From Fidelibacterota bacterium (GTDB lineage Bacteria; Marinisomatota; Marinisomatia; Marinisomatales; UBA1611), in assembly GCA_002718285.1 (NCBI GenBank), contig PBAR01000022.1:65212-89819 (forward strand): a stretch of 24,608 bases of DNA. Reading direction: 5' to 3'. Each line of letters begins with the position of its first letter. Within the stretch, counting starts at the first letter, position 1. The notes under the pieces were generated by a model, which was given only the letters and a program-made list of their open reading frames with translations, ran no database searches and was not told the origin of the DNA. The position numbers were made by a program, and so were the translations under genes. This document shows positions 1 through 9,776 of the stretch, piece by piece.

Positions 1-2
1 GC

Positions 3-3000
3 AGATCATTTTATATTTTATCTCTATTTACAATATTTAATTTTAATCTATTGTTTTCTTTCCAACCACAAAACACAGCAGAGCTGCAGACAGCGGTGGA
101 TTTATGGGTTTCGGACAATGCATCCGCTTTAGCTACCTATGGGGAGATCAATACCTGGGATGTATCCCTGATTACATATATGCAATCCCTTTTCAAGGAT
201 AAAACTACATTTAATAGTGATATTAGCAACTGGGATGTGTCTAATGTAACGAGGATGTCTGGTATGTTTTGGCTAGCTGACAGTTTTAATCAGGATATTT
301 CAGGCTGGAATGTGTCCAGTGTAACAAATATGATGAGTATGTTTGAGGAAGCATCCAGTTTTAATCAGGATATTTCAAGCTGGGATGTGTCAAGCGTTAC
401 CAATATGCATTATATGTTTCTATCCGCTGACAATTTTAATCAGGATATTTCAAGCTGGGATATGTCCAGTGTAACAAATATCTCTTGGATGTTTGCTTCG
501 ACGGACAGTTTTAATCAGAATCTATCAAGCTGGGATGTGTCAAGCGTTACCAATATGGATAATATGTTTCTTAATGCAAATGCAATATCAGATGAAAACA
601 AATGTGCTATTCATACAGCATTCTCATCCAATTCATACTGGCCCTATAACTGGGCTATATTTTGTTTATCATCGGTCACTTTCAATTTTGACCTTAGATA
701 TGATACTGTATCGAGTAGCGGAGTGCACTTAGCAGGCAATTTTAACGGATGGTCTCCAGAATACTGGTTTGAAATGACCGATCCAGACGGTGATGGAATA
801 TATACCTATACAGGTACTTTAAATCAGGGAGATACAATTCAGTATAAATTCATTAATGGTAATTCTTGGAGTGATCCACATGACTGGCAATCTAATATGA
901 ATCTTGATTCCCTATGTTGGTTGAATGGTAACCGTTATTACATAATTCCAGACACAAATGTGGTCTTGGATCCGGTCTGTATGAGTTCCTGCGATCCTTG
1001 TCTCGGCCTAACTTATGTTCCCGATGATAACTTTGAGCAGGCTTTAATCGATCTTGGTTATGATGATGTTCTCGATGATTATATTGCTACAGATAGTATT
1101 ATGAGTATCACGTATTTAGATGTTAATAATGATTCAATCAGTGATCTTACCGGTATTGAAGATTTTACTTCTTTAACAAGCCTTTACTGTGTAAATAATC
1201 AATTGACGTTTCTCAATATAAGTAGTAATGTATTATTAACAACACTTTATTGTTATGGCAACCTTTTAACCAGTCTGGATGTAAGTAATAATATTGCTCT
1301 TCAATATCTGAAGTGCAATTATAATCCATTAACTTCTCTGAATGTAAGTACAAATACAAATCTGCGCCATCTTCAATTCCATGGCCGAACTGATGGTTCA
1401 TCAACTATCAGTAGTCTGGACGTGAGCAATAATACTGCATTAACATTCCTGTGGGCCTCTAATAATAATTTGACCGCCTTGGATGTGAGCAACAATACTG
1501 CATTAACGGATCTAAGAGTCGGTTACAATAATTTAGAATCCTTGAATTTGAGCAATAATACATCTCTAACTCAACTGTCATGTAATAATAATGAGCTAAC
1601 AACATTAGATGTGAGCAATAACACATTACTGGAACATCTATATTGTTCTAACAATCAATTCACCACATTGAATTTGAGCAGTAACACCGCCTTAGATTAT
1701 CTACAACTTACGAGTAATCAATTAAGTGCACTCGACGTAAGCAATAATCCTCTTTTGGAATACCTGAACATCGATTATAATCAAATTAGCTCACTGGATC
1801 TTAGAGCGAATGTAGATCTGAGTCGACTCTATTGTAGATCAAATCAACTGGACAGTCTGGATTTAAGCTTAAATACGAGTTTAACGCGTTTAATGTGTAA
1901 TAATAACCAACTTACTTATTTAAATATGAAGAATGGAGTTACAGATTCATTAATAACCTTTGATGCGAGAAACAATTTACTGGAATGTATCCTGACGCTC
2001 GACCCTGATTTTGCCACAGCTGCATGGACATACTTAAACGGAAACATTGATGCGGGTGTGACATTCAGTGTAACCTGCGGTTCAATCCAGCCACCCGTGG
2101 TTAGCATACCAGATACATCCATGAACGAAGACAGTGAATTTTTCTATGATCTTTCAGCATTTATTTCGGATGATGGCAGTCAAATTTTGGATGTCCATGC
2201 TTATGTCATAGAGCCCATGGATGAATTTGTTGAAGCTAGAATGCATGGGCTGGATACGCTTCACCTGACATCTTCAGGCGACTGGTACGGAGAAGGACGG
2301 ATAGAGATAATTGTCCGTGACGGAGAGCATGATGTAAGCGAATTTTTTGTACTTGAAGTAATAGCAGTAAATGATGCACCCGTATTTGAGCGTTTGGAAG
2401 CTCTGGTAGGGGTAGGTATGGAGTTTAATGTTCCCGTTCACATAAGCGATGTGGAAGACGATTCATTGGATTTATCCTTTGACAGATTTTGGGAATATCC
2501 CGATTGGCTTGGCCTTTCTTCTAATCATCGGTATAATTTGACTGGAACCGCTCCGGAAGAGGGACATTTCCATTTTCCGTTGATTCTATCTGATGGAGAG
2601 ATAACTGTCACTGATACATTTTACTTAGCAGTAGGTTATTTTCAACCCCGAATTACATCCATTTTAGATGTTCCTGATGATCAGGGAGGATGGGTGTATG
2701 TTGAATTTTCTGCATCGTATTTTGACCAGTACGAAGAAACGGGACAGCAATATGCTGTCTACCGCCATGATACATATGAAGATACCTCTGCATGGGTAAT
2801 GGTTACATCCGGACCTGCAATACATCAGGATGATTACATCTTTGAGGTGCATACTTCCATGGACTCAACATCTGAACATGACGGAATGATGGATTTCAAG
2901 GTAGTTGCATCCATGAATGAAGGGATATTCCACTCTGATTTATTATCGGGTTACTCTGTGGACAATATCGCCCCCGGTTTACCTACAGGTCTTCAGGTTG

Positions 3001-3554
3001 CATCAGGAAACAACTTCATTACAATTTCCTGGGATCCAAGTGAAGATGATGATTTTCAGTATTTTCTCCTTCAACGTGGAATAGATGAAAATTTCAGCAC
3101 AAACATTTACACAACATTTGAATTGGCTGAGACGATCTATACGGATGAAGAAATTGATCTGGGTCAGGAATATTTTTATCGACTTGCCGCTTTCGATCAT
3201 GCTGGAAACAGAAGTGAATTTACCCAGTCGATGTCCGCCACAGCGTTGGGCACTGACCAGGATGTAATGATTCCGGATGTATTTGCTCTTCACCAGAATT
3301 ATCCGAATCCATTCAATCCGGAAACAAAAATTCGCTACGATCTTCCGGATGATGGAATGGTAAATATTAATATATATGACCTTATGGGGAGAAATGTAAA
3401 GTCATTAGTGAATGAAATTCAGACAGCAGGTTACCGTTCAATATATTGGAATGCCACCAACGATTATGGTGAGTCCGTTTCTGCCGGAATGTATATTTAT
3501 ACAATCCGAGCCGGTATGTTTATGGATACAAGGAAAATGGTCCTGTTAAAATAA
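3..3554 (+). CDS. Secreted mosaic surface protein: BspA repeats, CBM-like domain, LRRs, Ig/FN3-like domains, T9SS sorting domain (5' partial)
   Basis: The frame is open from base 3 with no stop, and the first 16 codons encode a hydrophobic stretch ([17 protein letters not shown]) that looks like the end of a signal peptide, so the true start lies before the window. The first available start is a TTG at 51, which would cut that peptide. Numbering from base 51: six BspA/DUF285 repeats (WDVSSVTNM...MF...FNQDIS) at about 36-185; a CBM48/AMPK-glycogen-binding-like domain ([12 protein letters not shown]...[11 protein letters not shown]) at about 211-305; about 13 leucine-rich repeats of 21 residues at 357-660; two cadherin/Ig-like domains at 680-863; an uncharacterised module; an FN3-like domain at 974-1066; a Por/T9SS type A sorting domain from about 1080. 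It is probably exported by type IX secretion and anchored or released at the surface for adhesion or glycan binding. The domain calls are firm; the role is inferred. A strong terminator follows. Confidence 0.9.
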   Translation, partial: RSFYILSLFTIFNFNLLFSFQPQNTAELQTAVDLWVSDNASALATYGEINTWDVSLITYMQSLFKDKTTFNSDISNWDVSNVTRMSGMFWLADSFNQDISGWNVSSVTNMMSMFEEASSFNQDISSWDVSSVTNMHYMFLSADNFNQDISSWDMSSVTNISWMFASTDSFNQNLSSWDVSSVTNMDNMFLNANAISDENKCAIHTAFSSNSYWPYNWAIFCLSSVTFNFDLRYDTVSSSGVHLAGNFNGWSPEYWFEMTDPDGDGIYTYTGTLNQGDTIQYKFINGNSWSDPHDWQSNMNLDSLCWLNGNRYYIIPDTNVVLDPVCMSSCDPCLGLTYVPDDNFEQALIDLGYDDVLDDYIATDSIMSITYLDVNNDSISDLTGIEDFTSLTSLYCVNNQLTFLNISSNVLLTTLYCYGNLLTSLDVSNNIALQYLKCNYNPLTSLNVSTNTNLRHLQFHGRTDGSSTISSLDVSNNTALTFLWASNNNLTALDVSNNTALTDLRVGYNNLESLNLSNNTSLTQLSCNNNELTTLDVSNNTLLEHLYCSNNQFTTLNLSSNTALDYLQLTSNQLSALDVSNNPLLEYLNIDYNQISSLDLRANVDLSRLYCRSNQLDSLDLSLNTSLTRLMCNNNQLTYLNMKNGVTDSLITFDARNNLLECILTLDPDFATAAWTYLNGNIDAGVTFSVTCGSIQPPVVSIPDTSMNEDSEFFYDLSAFISDDGSQILDVHAYVIEPMDEFVEARMHGLDTLHLTSSGDWYGEGRIEIIVRDGEHDVSEFFVLEVIAVNDAPVFERLEALVGVGMEFNVPVHISDVEDDSLDLSFDRFWEYPDWLGLSSNHRYNLTGTAPEEGHFHFPLILSDGEITVTDTFYLAVGYFQPRITSILDVPDDQGGWVYVEFSASYFDQYEETGQQYAVYRHDTYEDTSAWVMVTSGPAIHQDDYIFEVHTSMDSTSEHDGMMDFKVVASMNEGIFHSDLLSGYSVDNIAPGLPTGLQVASGNNFITISWDPSEDDDFQYFLLQRGIDENFSTNIYTTFELAETIYTDEEIDLGQEYFYRLAAFDHAGNRSEFTQSMSATALGTDQDVMIPDVFALHQNYPNPFNPETKIRYDLPDDGMVNINIYDLMGRNVKSLVNEIQTAGYRSIYWNATNDYGESVSAGMYIYTIRAGMFMDTRKMVLLK
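156..605 (+). repeat. Six in-frame 75-bp tandem repeats (BspA/DUF285 type)
   Basis: Copies start at TGG codons 156, 231, 306, 381, 456 and 531, exactly 75 bp apart with no indels. Each encodes W(D/N)VSxVTxMxxMF followed by an FNxDIS-like turn. The last copy loses the FNQDIS half. Confidence 0.92.
1120..2030 (+). repeat. About 13 leucine-rich repeats, 63-bp (21-residue) period
   Basis: The units read [21 protein letters not shown] and follow each other at 21 residues. One unit near 1360-1410 carries a five-residue insertion ([11 protein letters not shown]). They form the central LRR domain of the mosaic protein. Confidence 0.85.
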
Positions 3555-3564
3555 TAATTTTCAA

Positions 3565-3598
3565 AACAAAAAACCCCGCTAAACCAGGGTTTTTTGTT
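3565..3598 (+). terminator. Strong intrinsic terminator
   Basis: A perfect 12-bp stem, AACAAAAAACCC (3565-3576) against GGGTTTTTTGTT (3587-3598), encloses a 10-nt loop and includes a T6 run. It starts 10 bp after the stop of the mosaic surface-protein gene. The A-run on the left arm means it could also act on the minus strand. Confidence 0.88.
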
Positions 3599-3635
3599 TA
3601 ATGGAAGATGGTTATATTCTCTTAAGGAGTATCAT

Positions 3636-4448
3636 ATGTTAAAAATAAATCAGAAAATTTTATCCCGTTTTCCCATGCTATTTTGCATCGGTATAATTTT
3701 ATTTCAATCTTGCGCACCTACATCAAAAAATGTTACGGTTGTAGCAAAACCTGCTGAAGAAATAAGAAGCAATGTGAATACTGTTGAAGCACCAAAACCT
3801 ATGCCTGGAACAAAAAGTATGGTTAATACTATTCAGGTTGTTAACTTTAATCTTGAAGGAATAACTCACAATGACTTTATGGGTATAGCCAGTAATGTTG
3901 CACCAAATTTTGCTCCTCTTTCAGGACTCATCTCCAAAGTTTGGTTGTCTGATGAAGGAAACAATACTTATGGGGGGGTTTATTCATGGAAAAATAAAGA
4001 ATCCTGTGAAACCTACCGAAGTGGTGAACTATATGCAGGTGCATTAAAGAATAATCCTAATTTTATCAATTTGTATGATAAAAAGTTTGATGTCCTGGAA
4101 GGTCCAACCAGCATAACCGGGAATCTATCAAAAAATACACCAGCTTACATACAGATTATCAATTTTAATCTCAAAGATATAACCCATAGTGATTTTATGG
4201 GCATTGGAAATGAGGTTGCACCAAATTTTGCATCTCTTCCTGGACTTGTCTCCAAGGTTTGGTTGTCCGATGAAGCAAACAATACCTATGGTGGTGTATA
4301 TTTTTGGGAAAACAAAGAATACTGTGATGCGTATAGGACTGGTGAACTCTATGCAGGAGCCTTAACCAATAATCCTAATTTTGTCAATTTATCGGATAAA
4401 GGATTTCAGGTTTTAGAAGAGCCAAGTAGAATTACCCATATGAAATAA
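3636..4448 (+). CDS. Lipoprotein with two tandem YdhR-like (dimeric alpha/beta-barrel monooxygenase) domains
   Basis: The start at 3636 is chosen because AAGGAG sits 7 bp upstream (3624-3629) and a lipoprotein signal peptide follows at once, with lipobox FQSC and Cys26. A TTG 42 bp upstream lies inside the preceding terminator. The 270-residue product has a spacer and then two copies of one domain at about 66-158 and 172-264. Each contains NFNL..ITH.DFMGI, APNFA.L.GL.SKVWLSDE and YGGVY.W.....C..YR.GELYAGAL. The KVWL.DE...YGGVY.W pattern resembles the YdhR/ABM-like monooxygenase fold, which normally forms a dimer of single domains, so one chain may mimic the dimer. Enzymatic activity is inference. 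The gene is flanked by terminators on both sides and is therefore probably monocistronic. Confidence 0.8.
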   Translation: MLKINQKILSRFPMLFCIGIILFQSCAPTSKNVTVVAKPAEEIRSNVNTVEAPKPMPGTKSMVNTIQVVNFNLEGITHNDFMGIASNVAPNFAPLSGLISKVWLSDEGNNTYGGVYSWKNKESCETYRSGELYAGALKNNPNFINLYDKKFDVLEGPTSITGNLSKNTPAYIQIINFNLKDITHSDFMGIGNEVAPNFASLPGLVSKVWLSDEANNTYGGVYFWENKEYCDAYRTGELYAGALTNNPNFVNLSDKGFQVLEEPSRITHMK

Positions 4449-4461
4449 AATAAATCATTTG

Positions 4462-4494
4462 AAAAAAAGCCCCGCATCTCCGGGGTTTTTTTTT
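4462..4494 (+). terminator. Intrinsic terminator
   Basis: CCCCG (4470-4474) pairs with CGGGG (4481-4485) around a six-base loop, followed by nine T residues (4486-4494). An A7 run on the left extends the stem. It sits 14 bp after the YdhR-like lipoprotein gene. Confidence 0.9.
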
Positions 4495-4667
4495 GATTTG
4501 ATATTGATGATAAAAAGATAAGTAGAAATTAATAATGTGAAAATAATATGTAAGATTAAGCAATTTACTTCTATGCAATACCTTAACCAAATTTTATGAA
4601 GAATAAATAAATTGATAGAGTGTATCATAGTAAATTTTCTGATTAGATTATCTACTGATATAGTAAT
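4495..4667. other. AT-rich intergenic gap, likely promoter region
   Basis: The gap is very AT-rich, with no ORF, tRNA or clear hairpin. It must hold the promoter of the large propeller gene, since a terminator closes the upstream unit. I cannot place -35/-10 boxes with confidence, and there is no Shine-Dalgarno before the ATG at 4668. Confidence 0.5.
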
Positions 4668-7600
4668 ATGTTAAATAAAAGAAACTCTACTTCTATATAC
4701 TATAAAAATTTATACCATTCTGTAAGAGTTCCTTTCATTTTAGGTTTTTTATTATTTTTGATTATACTAACAGTGAAAGAAGAAAATATTGTTTCAAATG
4801 AAGATAGAAGGAACTATGAAATATATTTGAAAGAACATCCATTCAATAACCGTCCAAGAATGAGCAAAAAAGACTGGAAAAAGAAATTTGCTAAAAAGGA
4901 CAGACCTGACCTTGCCGCTGAGCAAAACTTTTTAATGACAGTTGATCCTCAGACCAGAAATGTACCCAGAGAACGTTTAATACAGGCATTTGACAGGGCA
5001 GATATCACAAAAACATTCAGGTCAGTTAATATTGAATGGGACGAGCATGGACCAAATAATGTTGCAGGCCGTACGAGGGCTGTCATGTTTGATCCAAATG
5101 ATTCTGAAGGAAAAAAATTCTGGGCAGGAGGGGTTACGGGAGGTTTGTGGTATACAGACGATATAACTCTTACTGATCCATCCTGGAATAAGATTAATGA
5201 TTTTTGGGACAATGTTTCAATTTCTTGTATTGCTTACGATCCTACTAATACCCAGACATTTTATGTGGGTACTGGGGAAATATATACAAATGATGTACGG
5301 GGTTTTGGTATATGGAAAACCACGGATGGCGGAACCACTTGGTCAAGGCTGACCAGTACAGATGAATTTTATTGGGTGAATGATATTGTTGTAAGAAATG
5401 AAAACGGTACCGGTGTAGTATATGCTGCTACTGGGATGCGTTACTATGAAGGTGCGTGGCACTATGGTGAAAGGGGTATGCTGCGTTCTACCGATGGTGG
5501 ATATACATGGTCTCAGGTATGGTCTGGTTCCGGATCGACACTCTATCAACCAAGCGATCTTGAAATTGATTCAGAAAATAATATATGGGCAGGGACTAGA
5601 AATAATGCCTGGGGAAATGGCGGCGGGAAGATCCTTAAATCAGGTGATGGAATATCGTGGTCTACCGTATACACTACTAATAATGCCAATCGAATGGAGC
5701 TCGTCTGTGCACCAAGTAATGTAAATGTTATTTATGCTGTAGGTGCAGGAGGTTCGGGAGATAATGACATAGGGATATTTATAAAATCAGTTGACGGTGG
5801 AAATACATGGTCAAATGTCTCTATTCCGCTTAACTGGGATAATGTTCATTTTACAAGGGGACAGGCATGGTATGATCTCATTCTGGCTGTTGCACCGGAC
5901 AATGAAAATATTATATATGCAGGAGGAATTGATATACATAAATCTACTGATTCAGGGTCGAACTGGACCATGTTATCCGCCTGGCATAATTATTATGCTA
6001 ATATTTATTCATTGGAATATGTTCATGCAGATCAGCATTCATTTGCTTTTAGACCTGGATATCCGAATACAGTTGTATTTGGTAATGACGGCGGAATACA
6101 TATGACAATCAATGCGGGTAATACTTTTATAGAAAAAAATTCCGGATATAATGTTACTCAGTTTTACAGTACTGCTTCTCACCCTACTGCAGGAAATTAT
6201 TATTTTTTAGCAGGGTCCCAGGATAACGGAACCCAGCAATTTGTAAATGCTACCGGTATTGTAAGTACCAATGAAGTCACAGGTGGAGATGGCGCATATT
6301 GTTTTATTGATCAGACCGATCCGCTTTTTCAGATTACATCCTATATATACAATAATTATCGTATTAGTACAAATGGGGGAAATAGTTTTACATATCTTGA
6401 CAGTGATAATTCAGGAAGATTTATTAATCCTGCGGACTACGATGATGATGCAGACATATTATACTCTGCTGTGAATTCAGATACTATTAAGCGTGTGGTT
6501 GATGTGTCATCATCCTACTATTCTGACTACGTGGCTATCAGCCTCGGTGCCACGGCATCGCATATCAGAGTATCAGATTATTCAACAAATGTTATTTATA
6601 TAGGAACAAGCTCAGGCAGAATTTTTAAAGTGAACAATGCCAACTCTTCAAATCCTTCTTCTGTTGAGATCACAGGTAACAGCTTTCCTACGGCCTGGAT
6701 ATCCTGTATTGAACTGGGTAGCACCGATAATGAAATAATGGTAACATTTTCCAATTTTGGAGTTACATCTATCTGGCACACTGATAACGGCGGAAGTAGC
6801 TGGATCGGAAGAGAAGGGGATCTCCCTGATATGCCTGTACGGTGGGCATTATTTAATCCTGAAAATCGTAGTGAAGTTATTCTTGCAACAGATATAGGTG
6901 TTTGGTCTACAAATAATTTTTCTTCTTCGTCTCCTTCCTGGGTAGCATCCAATAGCGGACTGGCAAATGTTCGTGTTGATATGTTCCAAATTCGTGATTC
7001 AGATGGTTTGGTTACGGCAGCAACATACGGGAGGGGACTTTTCTCCACAGATGATTTCTATTCAAACGCTCCTCCCAGGATTGTACAGGTACAGGGTCTT
7101 GATATTGGCGGTGATGAAGACTTACAGCACATGATAAGCCATTCCCCTATGATTACCTTTGAATATTATGACAATATGGATGAGGCTCAGACCGGTTATC
7201 AGGTACAGGTTTCCACAGATTCTTTGTTTTCATCGGCTGATATGTGGAACAGCGGAATAGTGACCGTAAGTGATACGTCTTTTCCTTATGCCGGAAATAC
7301 ACTCATAGATGGCACAACTTATTACCTAAGAGTAAAAGCAGGTTCCGGTACTTTCTACAGTGACTGGTCTTCTATTTCATTTAGAATGAATACAGAGCCT
7401 ACCGCACCGATACCGGTTTCACCCGTTAATAACGATGTTATGGATATGCCTGTTATGCTACATATTATTAATGGAAGTGATCCAGAAAGCGATGTTCTTA
7501 CCTATTCATTCAATGTATATGATGACGACGCTTTATCTAACAAACTGGATTCTATAACAAATATTACCGAAGGAACCAATACTGGTTGGGAGATAACGGA

Positions 7601-9557
7601 AACGTTGCCCGATAATGGTCAGTATTTCTGGACAGTATTTGCCAATGACGGATATGAAGAGAGTGCAGTATCAGATGCAGCTTCTTTTTTTCTAAATATT
7701 GTTAATGATCAGCCGGCGGAATTTTCATTAACATATCCAGCTGACTCTGGAGAGGTAACAACTACTTTCCCAACCTTGCTTTGGCAAAAATCAGTTGATC
7801 CCGATCCGGAAGATACGGTCCGGTACATGGTCCGGTTTGGGAGTACCATATCCAACCTTGAATCCTTTTACACAGATACAATTACTACCTATCAATTTAC
7901 AACTCAGCTGGAAGACAATACTGATTACATATGGAAGGTTATCGCGGAAGACAGAGATGGATTATCTATAGAAAACACCGGCGGGTATCATAGTTTTAGA
8001 GTGAATACAGAAAATGATTTACCGGAAGCCTTTTCATTAATCAGCCCGGAACATGAATCCGTTGTTACGAATTCAACGCCCACCCTGTACTGGGAAGTTC
8101 CAGTTGATCCAGATGACAGAAGCCGTTCTATCGTTTTCTATCATGTTTATCTGGATACCAATCTTACCGGTTCCGTACCGGACACTGTAAATACCAACAG
8201 CTATACTGCATCCAGTTTAATGGAAGATGTAATCTATTACTGGAAGATTGTGGCAGTGGATAATGATGGAGGTGTAAAAGAGTCATCAACGTGGTCCTTC
8301 TTTATGAATAGCGATAATAGTCTTCCTTTAGATTTCTCATTATTGGAGCCGGTAAACGGTGCTGTTCTGAATATTTTCAATCCATCATTCTGCTGGGAAG
8401 AGTCAACCGATCCGGATATTAATGATGAAGTAAACTATACCATTATGTTGGGTGAAAACATAGATAGTCTTAATGTAATCTATAATGGTCCATTCATGCA
8501 AAGCTGCTTTTATGAAACAATGGGTCTTGTAGAAGACAACAAGGTCTATTTCTGGAAAGTTAAAGCATATGATATAAGCGGAAATTCTATAGAGAATACC
8601 GGAGGATATTATAGTTTCATAATTAATACTCAAAATGATGCGCCCGTAGCTTCTACTCTTTTAGAACCTATAAATGAGAGCATTCAGACAGATTTAACGC
8701 CAGGATTCTTCTGGGCAGAATCTTATGACCCCGATCCAATGGATCATATTTCCTATACAATGCACTGGTGGCCTGTAGGTATGTTACCGGTTATTTACTC
8801 TGCTGATACGGACACCAATAGTTTTACTCCGGTAGATGATCTGAGTGATAACTCTCGATTTGCTTGGATGGTGACTGCTAAAGACATACAAGGTTCCCAA
8901 TCCAATTCCGACTCTTCATATTTTTACACAGATGAATTCCCGGAAGCACCGTCCAATTTTTCCACCATTATTCCGGAGAATAATGCCGAAGGTATAGCTC
9001 CGGAAGTAGAGTTCGTCTGGAACCAGGCAACTGATCCTGATCCTGTTGAAGAAATCCGCTATCAACTGGTATATTCTACAGACTGGCAAGACAGTTCTAC
9101 CTACAATTATAGTGATCTGCTTGAAGATACATCAATCATAGTAACTCTTGATGATAATATTGAATATTACTGGCTTGTAGTCGCAAAAGATTCAGACGGT
9201 TTTTCGATTGGCAGCAATGATGACAATCCTAACAGGATGGTTGTCGGGACCCTATCTCTTGATGATGCTATGATGCCTGAAACTTTTGCGTTATATCAGA
9301 ATTATCCAAATCCATTTAATCCAATTACCACTATACGATATGATCTGCCAAATGATGAAATGGTAACTATTACTATATATAATCTTATGGGTCGTGTTAT
9401 AAAGTCATTAGTGAATAGTGAGCAGAGAGCAGGATTCCGATCGGTTCGTTGGAATGCTACCAATAATTTTGGTGACCTGGTTAGTGCTGGCATGTATATC
9501 TATACAATTCAGGCAGGAGAATTCAAGCAGACTAAAAAGATGGTACTCTTAAAATAA
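4668..9557 (+). CDS. Giant secreted Asp-box beta-propeller protein with Ig/FN3-like modules and T9SS sorting domain
   Basis: The product is 1629 residues. A hydrophobic segment at about 22-36 (VPFILGFLLFLIIL) acts as signal peptide or anchor, followed by a basic pro-like region. Residues about 120-800 form sortilin/BNR/GH74-like propeller blades with Asp-box motifs such as TTDGGTTW (about 218), STDGGYTW (273), SVDGGNTW (375), STDSGSNW (425) and TDNGGSSW (705). Residues about 801-1525 hold seven Ig/FN3-like modules of about 100 residues, several sharing FSLxxP...WxxSxDPDPxD...YxWKVxAxD. The last 95 residues are a Por/T9SS type A sorting domain ending KMVLLK. It is an extracellular protein that may bind or degrade polysaccharide or protein; no GH74 catalytic residues could be confirmed by eye. 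It stands alone, with no Shine-Dalgarno before the ATG. Confidence 0.88.
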   Translation: MLNKRNSTSIYYKNLYHSVRVPFILGFLLFLIILTVKEENIVSNEDRRNYEIYLKEHPFNNRPRMSKKDWKKKFAKKDRPDLAAEQNFLMTVDPQTRNVPRERLIQAFDRADITKTFRSVNIEWDEHGPNNVAGRTRAVMFDPNDSEGKKFWAGGVTGGLWYTDDITLTDPSWNKINDFWDNVSISCIAYDPTNTQTFYVGTGEIYTNDVRGFGIWKTTDGGTTWSRLTSTDEFYWVNDIVVRNENGTGVVYAATGMRYYEGAWHYGERGMLRSTDGGYTWSQVWSGSGSTLYQPSDLEIDSENNIWAGTRNNAWGNGGGKILKSGDGISWSTVYTTNNANRMELVCAPSNVNVIYAVGAGGSGDNDIGIFIKSVDGGNTWSNVSIPLNWDNVHFTRGQAWYDLILAVAPDNENIIYAGGIDIHKSTDSGSNWTMLSAWHNYYANIYSLEYVHADQHSFAFRPGYPNTVVFGNDGGIHMTINAGNTFIEKNSGYNVTQFYSTASHPTAGNYYFLAGSQDNGTQQFVNATGIVSTNEVTGGDGAYCFIDQTDPLFQITSYIYNNYRISTNGGNSFTYLDSDNSGRFINPADYDDDADILYSAVNSDTIKRVVDVSSSYYSDYVAISLGATASHIRVSDYSTNVIYIGTSSGRIFKVNNANSSNPSSVEITGNSFPTAWISCIELGSTDNEIMVTFSNFGVTSIWHTDNGGSSWIGREGDLPDMPVRWALFNPENRSEVILATDIGVWSTNNFSSSSPSWVASNSGLANVRVDMFQIRDSDGLVTAATYGRGLFSTDDFYSNAPPRIVQVQGLDIGGDEDLQHMISHSPMITFEYYDNMDEAQTGYQVQVSTDSLFSSADMWNSGIVTVSDTSFPYAGNTLIDGTTYYLRVKAGSGTFYSDWSSISFRMNTEPTAPIPVSPVNNDVMDMPVMLHIINGSDPESDVLTYSFNVYDDDALSNKLDSITNITEGTNTGWEITETLPDNGQYFWTVFANDGYEESAVSDAASFFLNIVNDQPAEFSLTYPADSGEVTTTFPTLLWQKSVDPDPEDTVRYMVRFGSTISNLESFYTDTITTYQFTTQLEDNTDYIWKVIAEDRDGLSIENTGGYHSFRVNTENDLPEAFSLISPEHESVVTNSTPTLYWEVPVDPDDRSRSIVFYHVYLDTNLTGSVPDTVNTNSYTASSLMEDVIYYWKIVAVDNDGGVKESSTWSFFMNSDNSLPLDFSLLEPVNGAVLNIFNPSFCWEESTDPDINDEVNYTIMLGENIDSLNVIYNGPFMQSCFYETMGLVEDNKVYFWKVKAYDISGNSIENTGGYYSFIINTQNDAPVASTLLEPINESIQTDLTPGFFWAESYDPDPMDHISYTMHWWPVGMLPVIYSADTDTNSFTPVDDLSDNSRFAWMVTAKDIQGSQSNSDSSYFYTDEFPEAPSNFSTIIPENNAEGIAPEVEFVWNQATDPDPVEEIRYQLVYSTDWQDSSTYNYSDLLEDTSIIVTLDDNIEYYWLVVAKDSDGFSIGSNDDNPNRMVVGTLSLDDAMMPETFALYQNYPNPFNPITTIRYDLPNDEMVTITIYNLMGRVIKSLVNSEQRAGFRSVRWNATNNFGDLVSAGMYIYTIQAGEFKQTKKMVLLK

Positions 9558-9776
9558 AATTACTCTTTTAATATACCCAGTCCATGCGAAAGAGATTTTC
9601 TGTATTTTTTTTTGAATATTCTTCTGTATAATTTCTAAGGAAGAGACTGCATTTTCCTGGAATTGTTATTAGTCAATTAAATCCCATTTCAGTTAAGTTT
9701 TTTGATAATATAGATGAAATTTAATCTATAATGACTTCAGCATTAAAATTATTATAAGGATACTATAAGAATATAT
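9558..9776. other. Intergenic gap, no gene seen
   Basis: This AT-rich gap has no convincing hairpin terminator after the propeller gene, only a weak GAAA/TTTC pairing before a T9 run near 9605-9614. AAGGA at 9756-9760 lies 16 bp before the pirin ATG, too far to be a normal ribosome site. Confidence 0.45.

Noticed and set aside
156..605. CRISPR-like array (regular 75-bp spacing)
   Set aside because: The repeats are coding, in frame and have no unique spacers; they are BspA-type protein repeats.
5422..6105. Overlapping plus-strand frames of about 100 codons
   Set aside because: They sit in an alternative frame inside the propeller gene and show no domain or start signal.
6596..7048. 150-codon open frame on the minus strand
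   Set aside because: It lies wholly antisense to the propeller domain, whose Asp-box and blade pattern is clear; no family resemblance or ribosome site.
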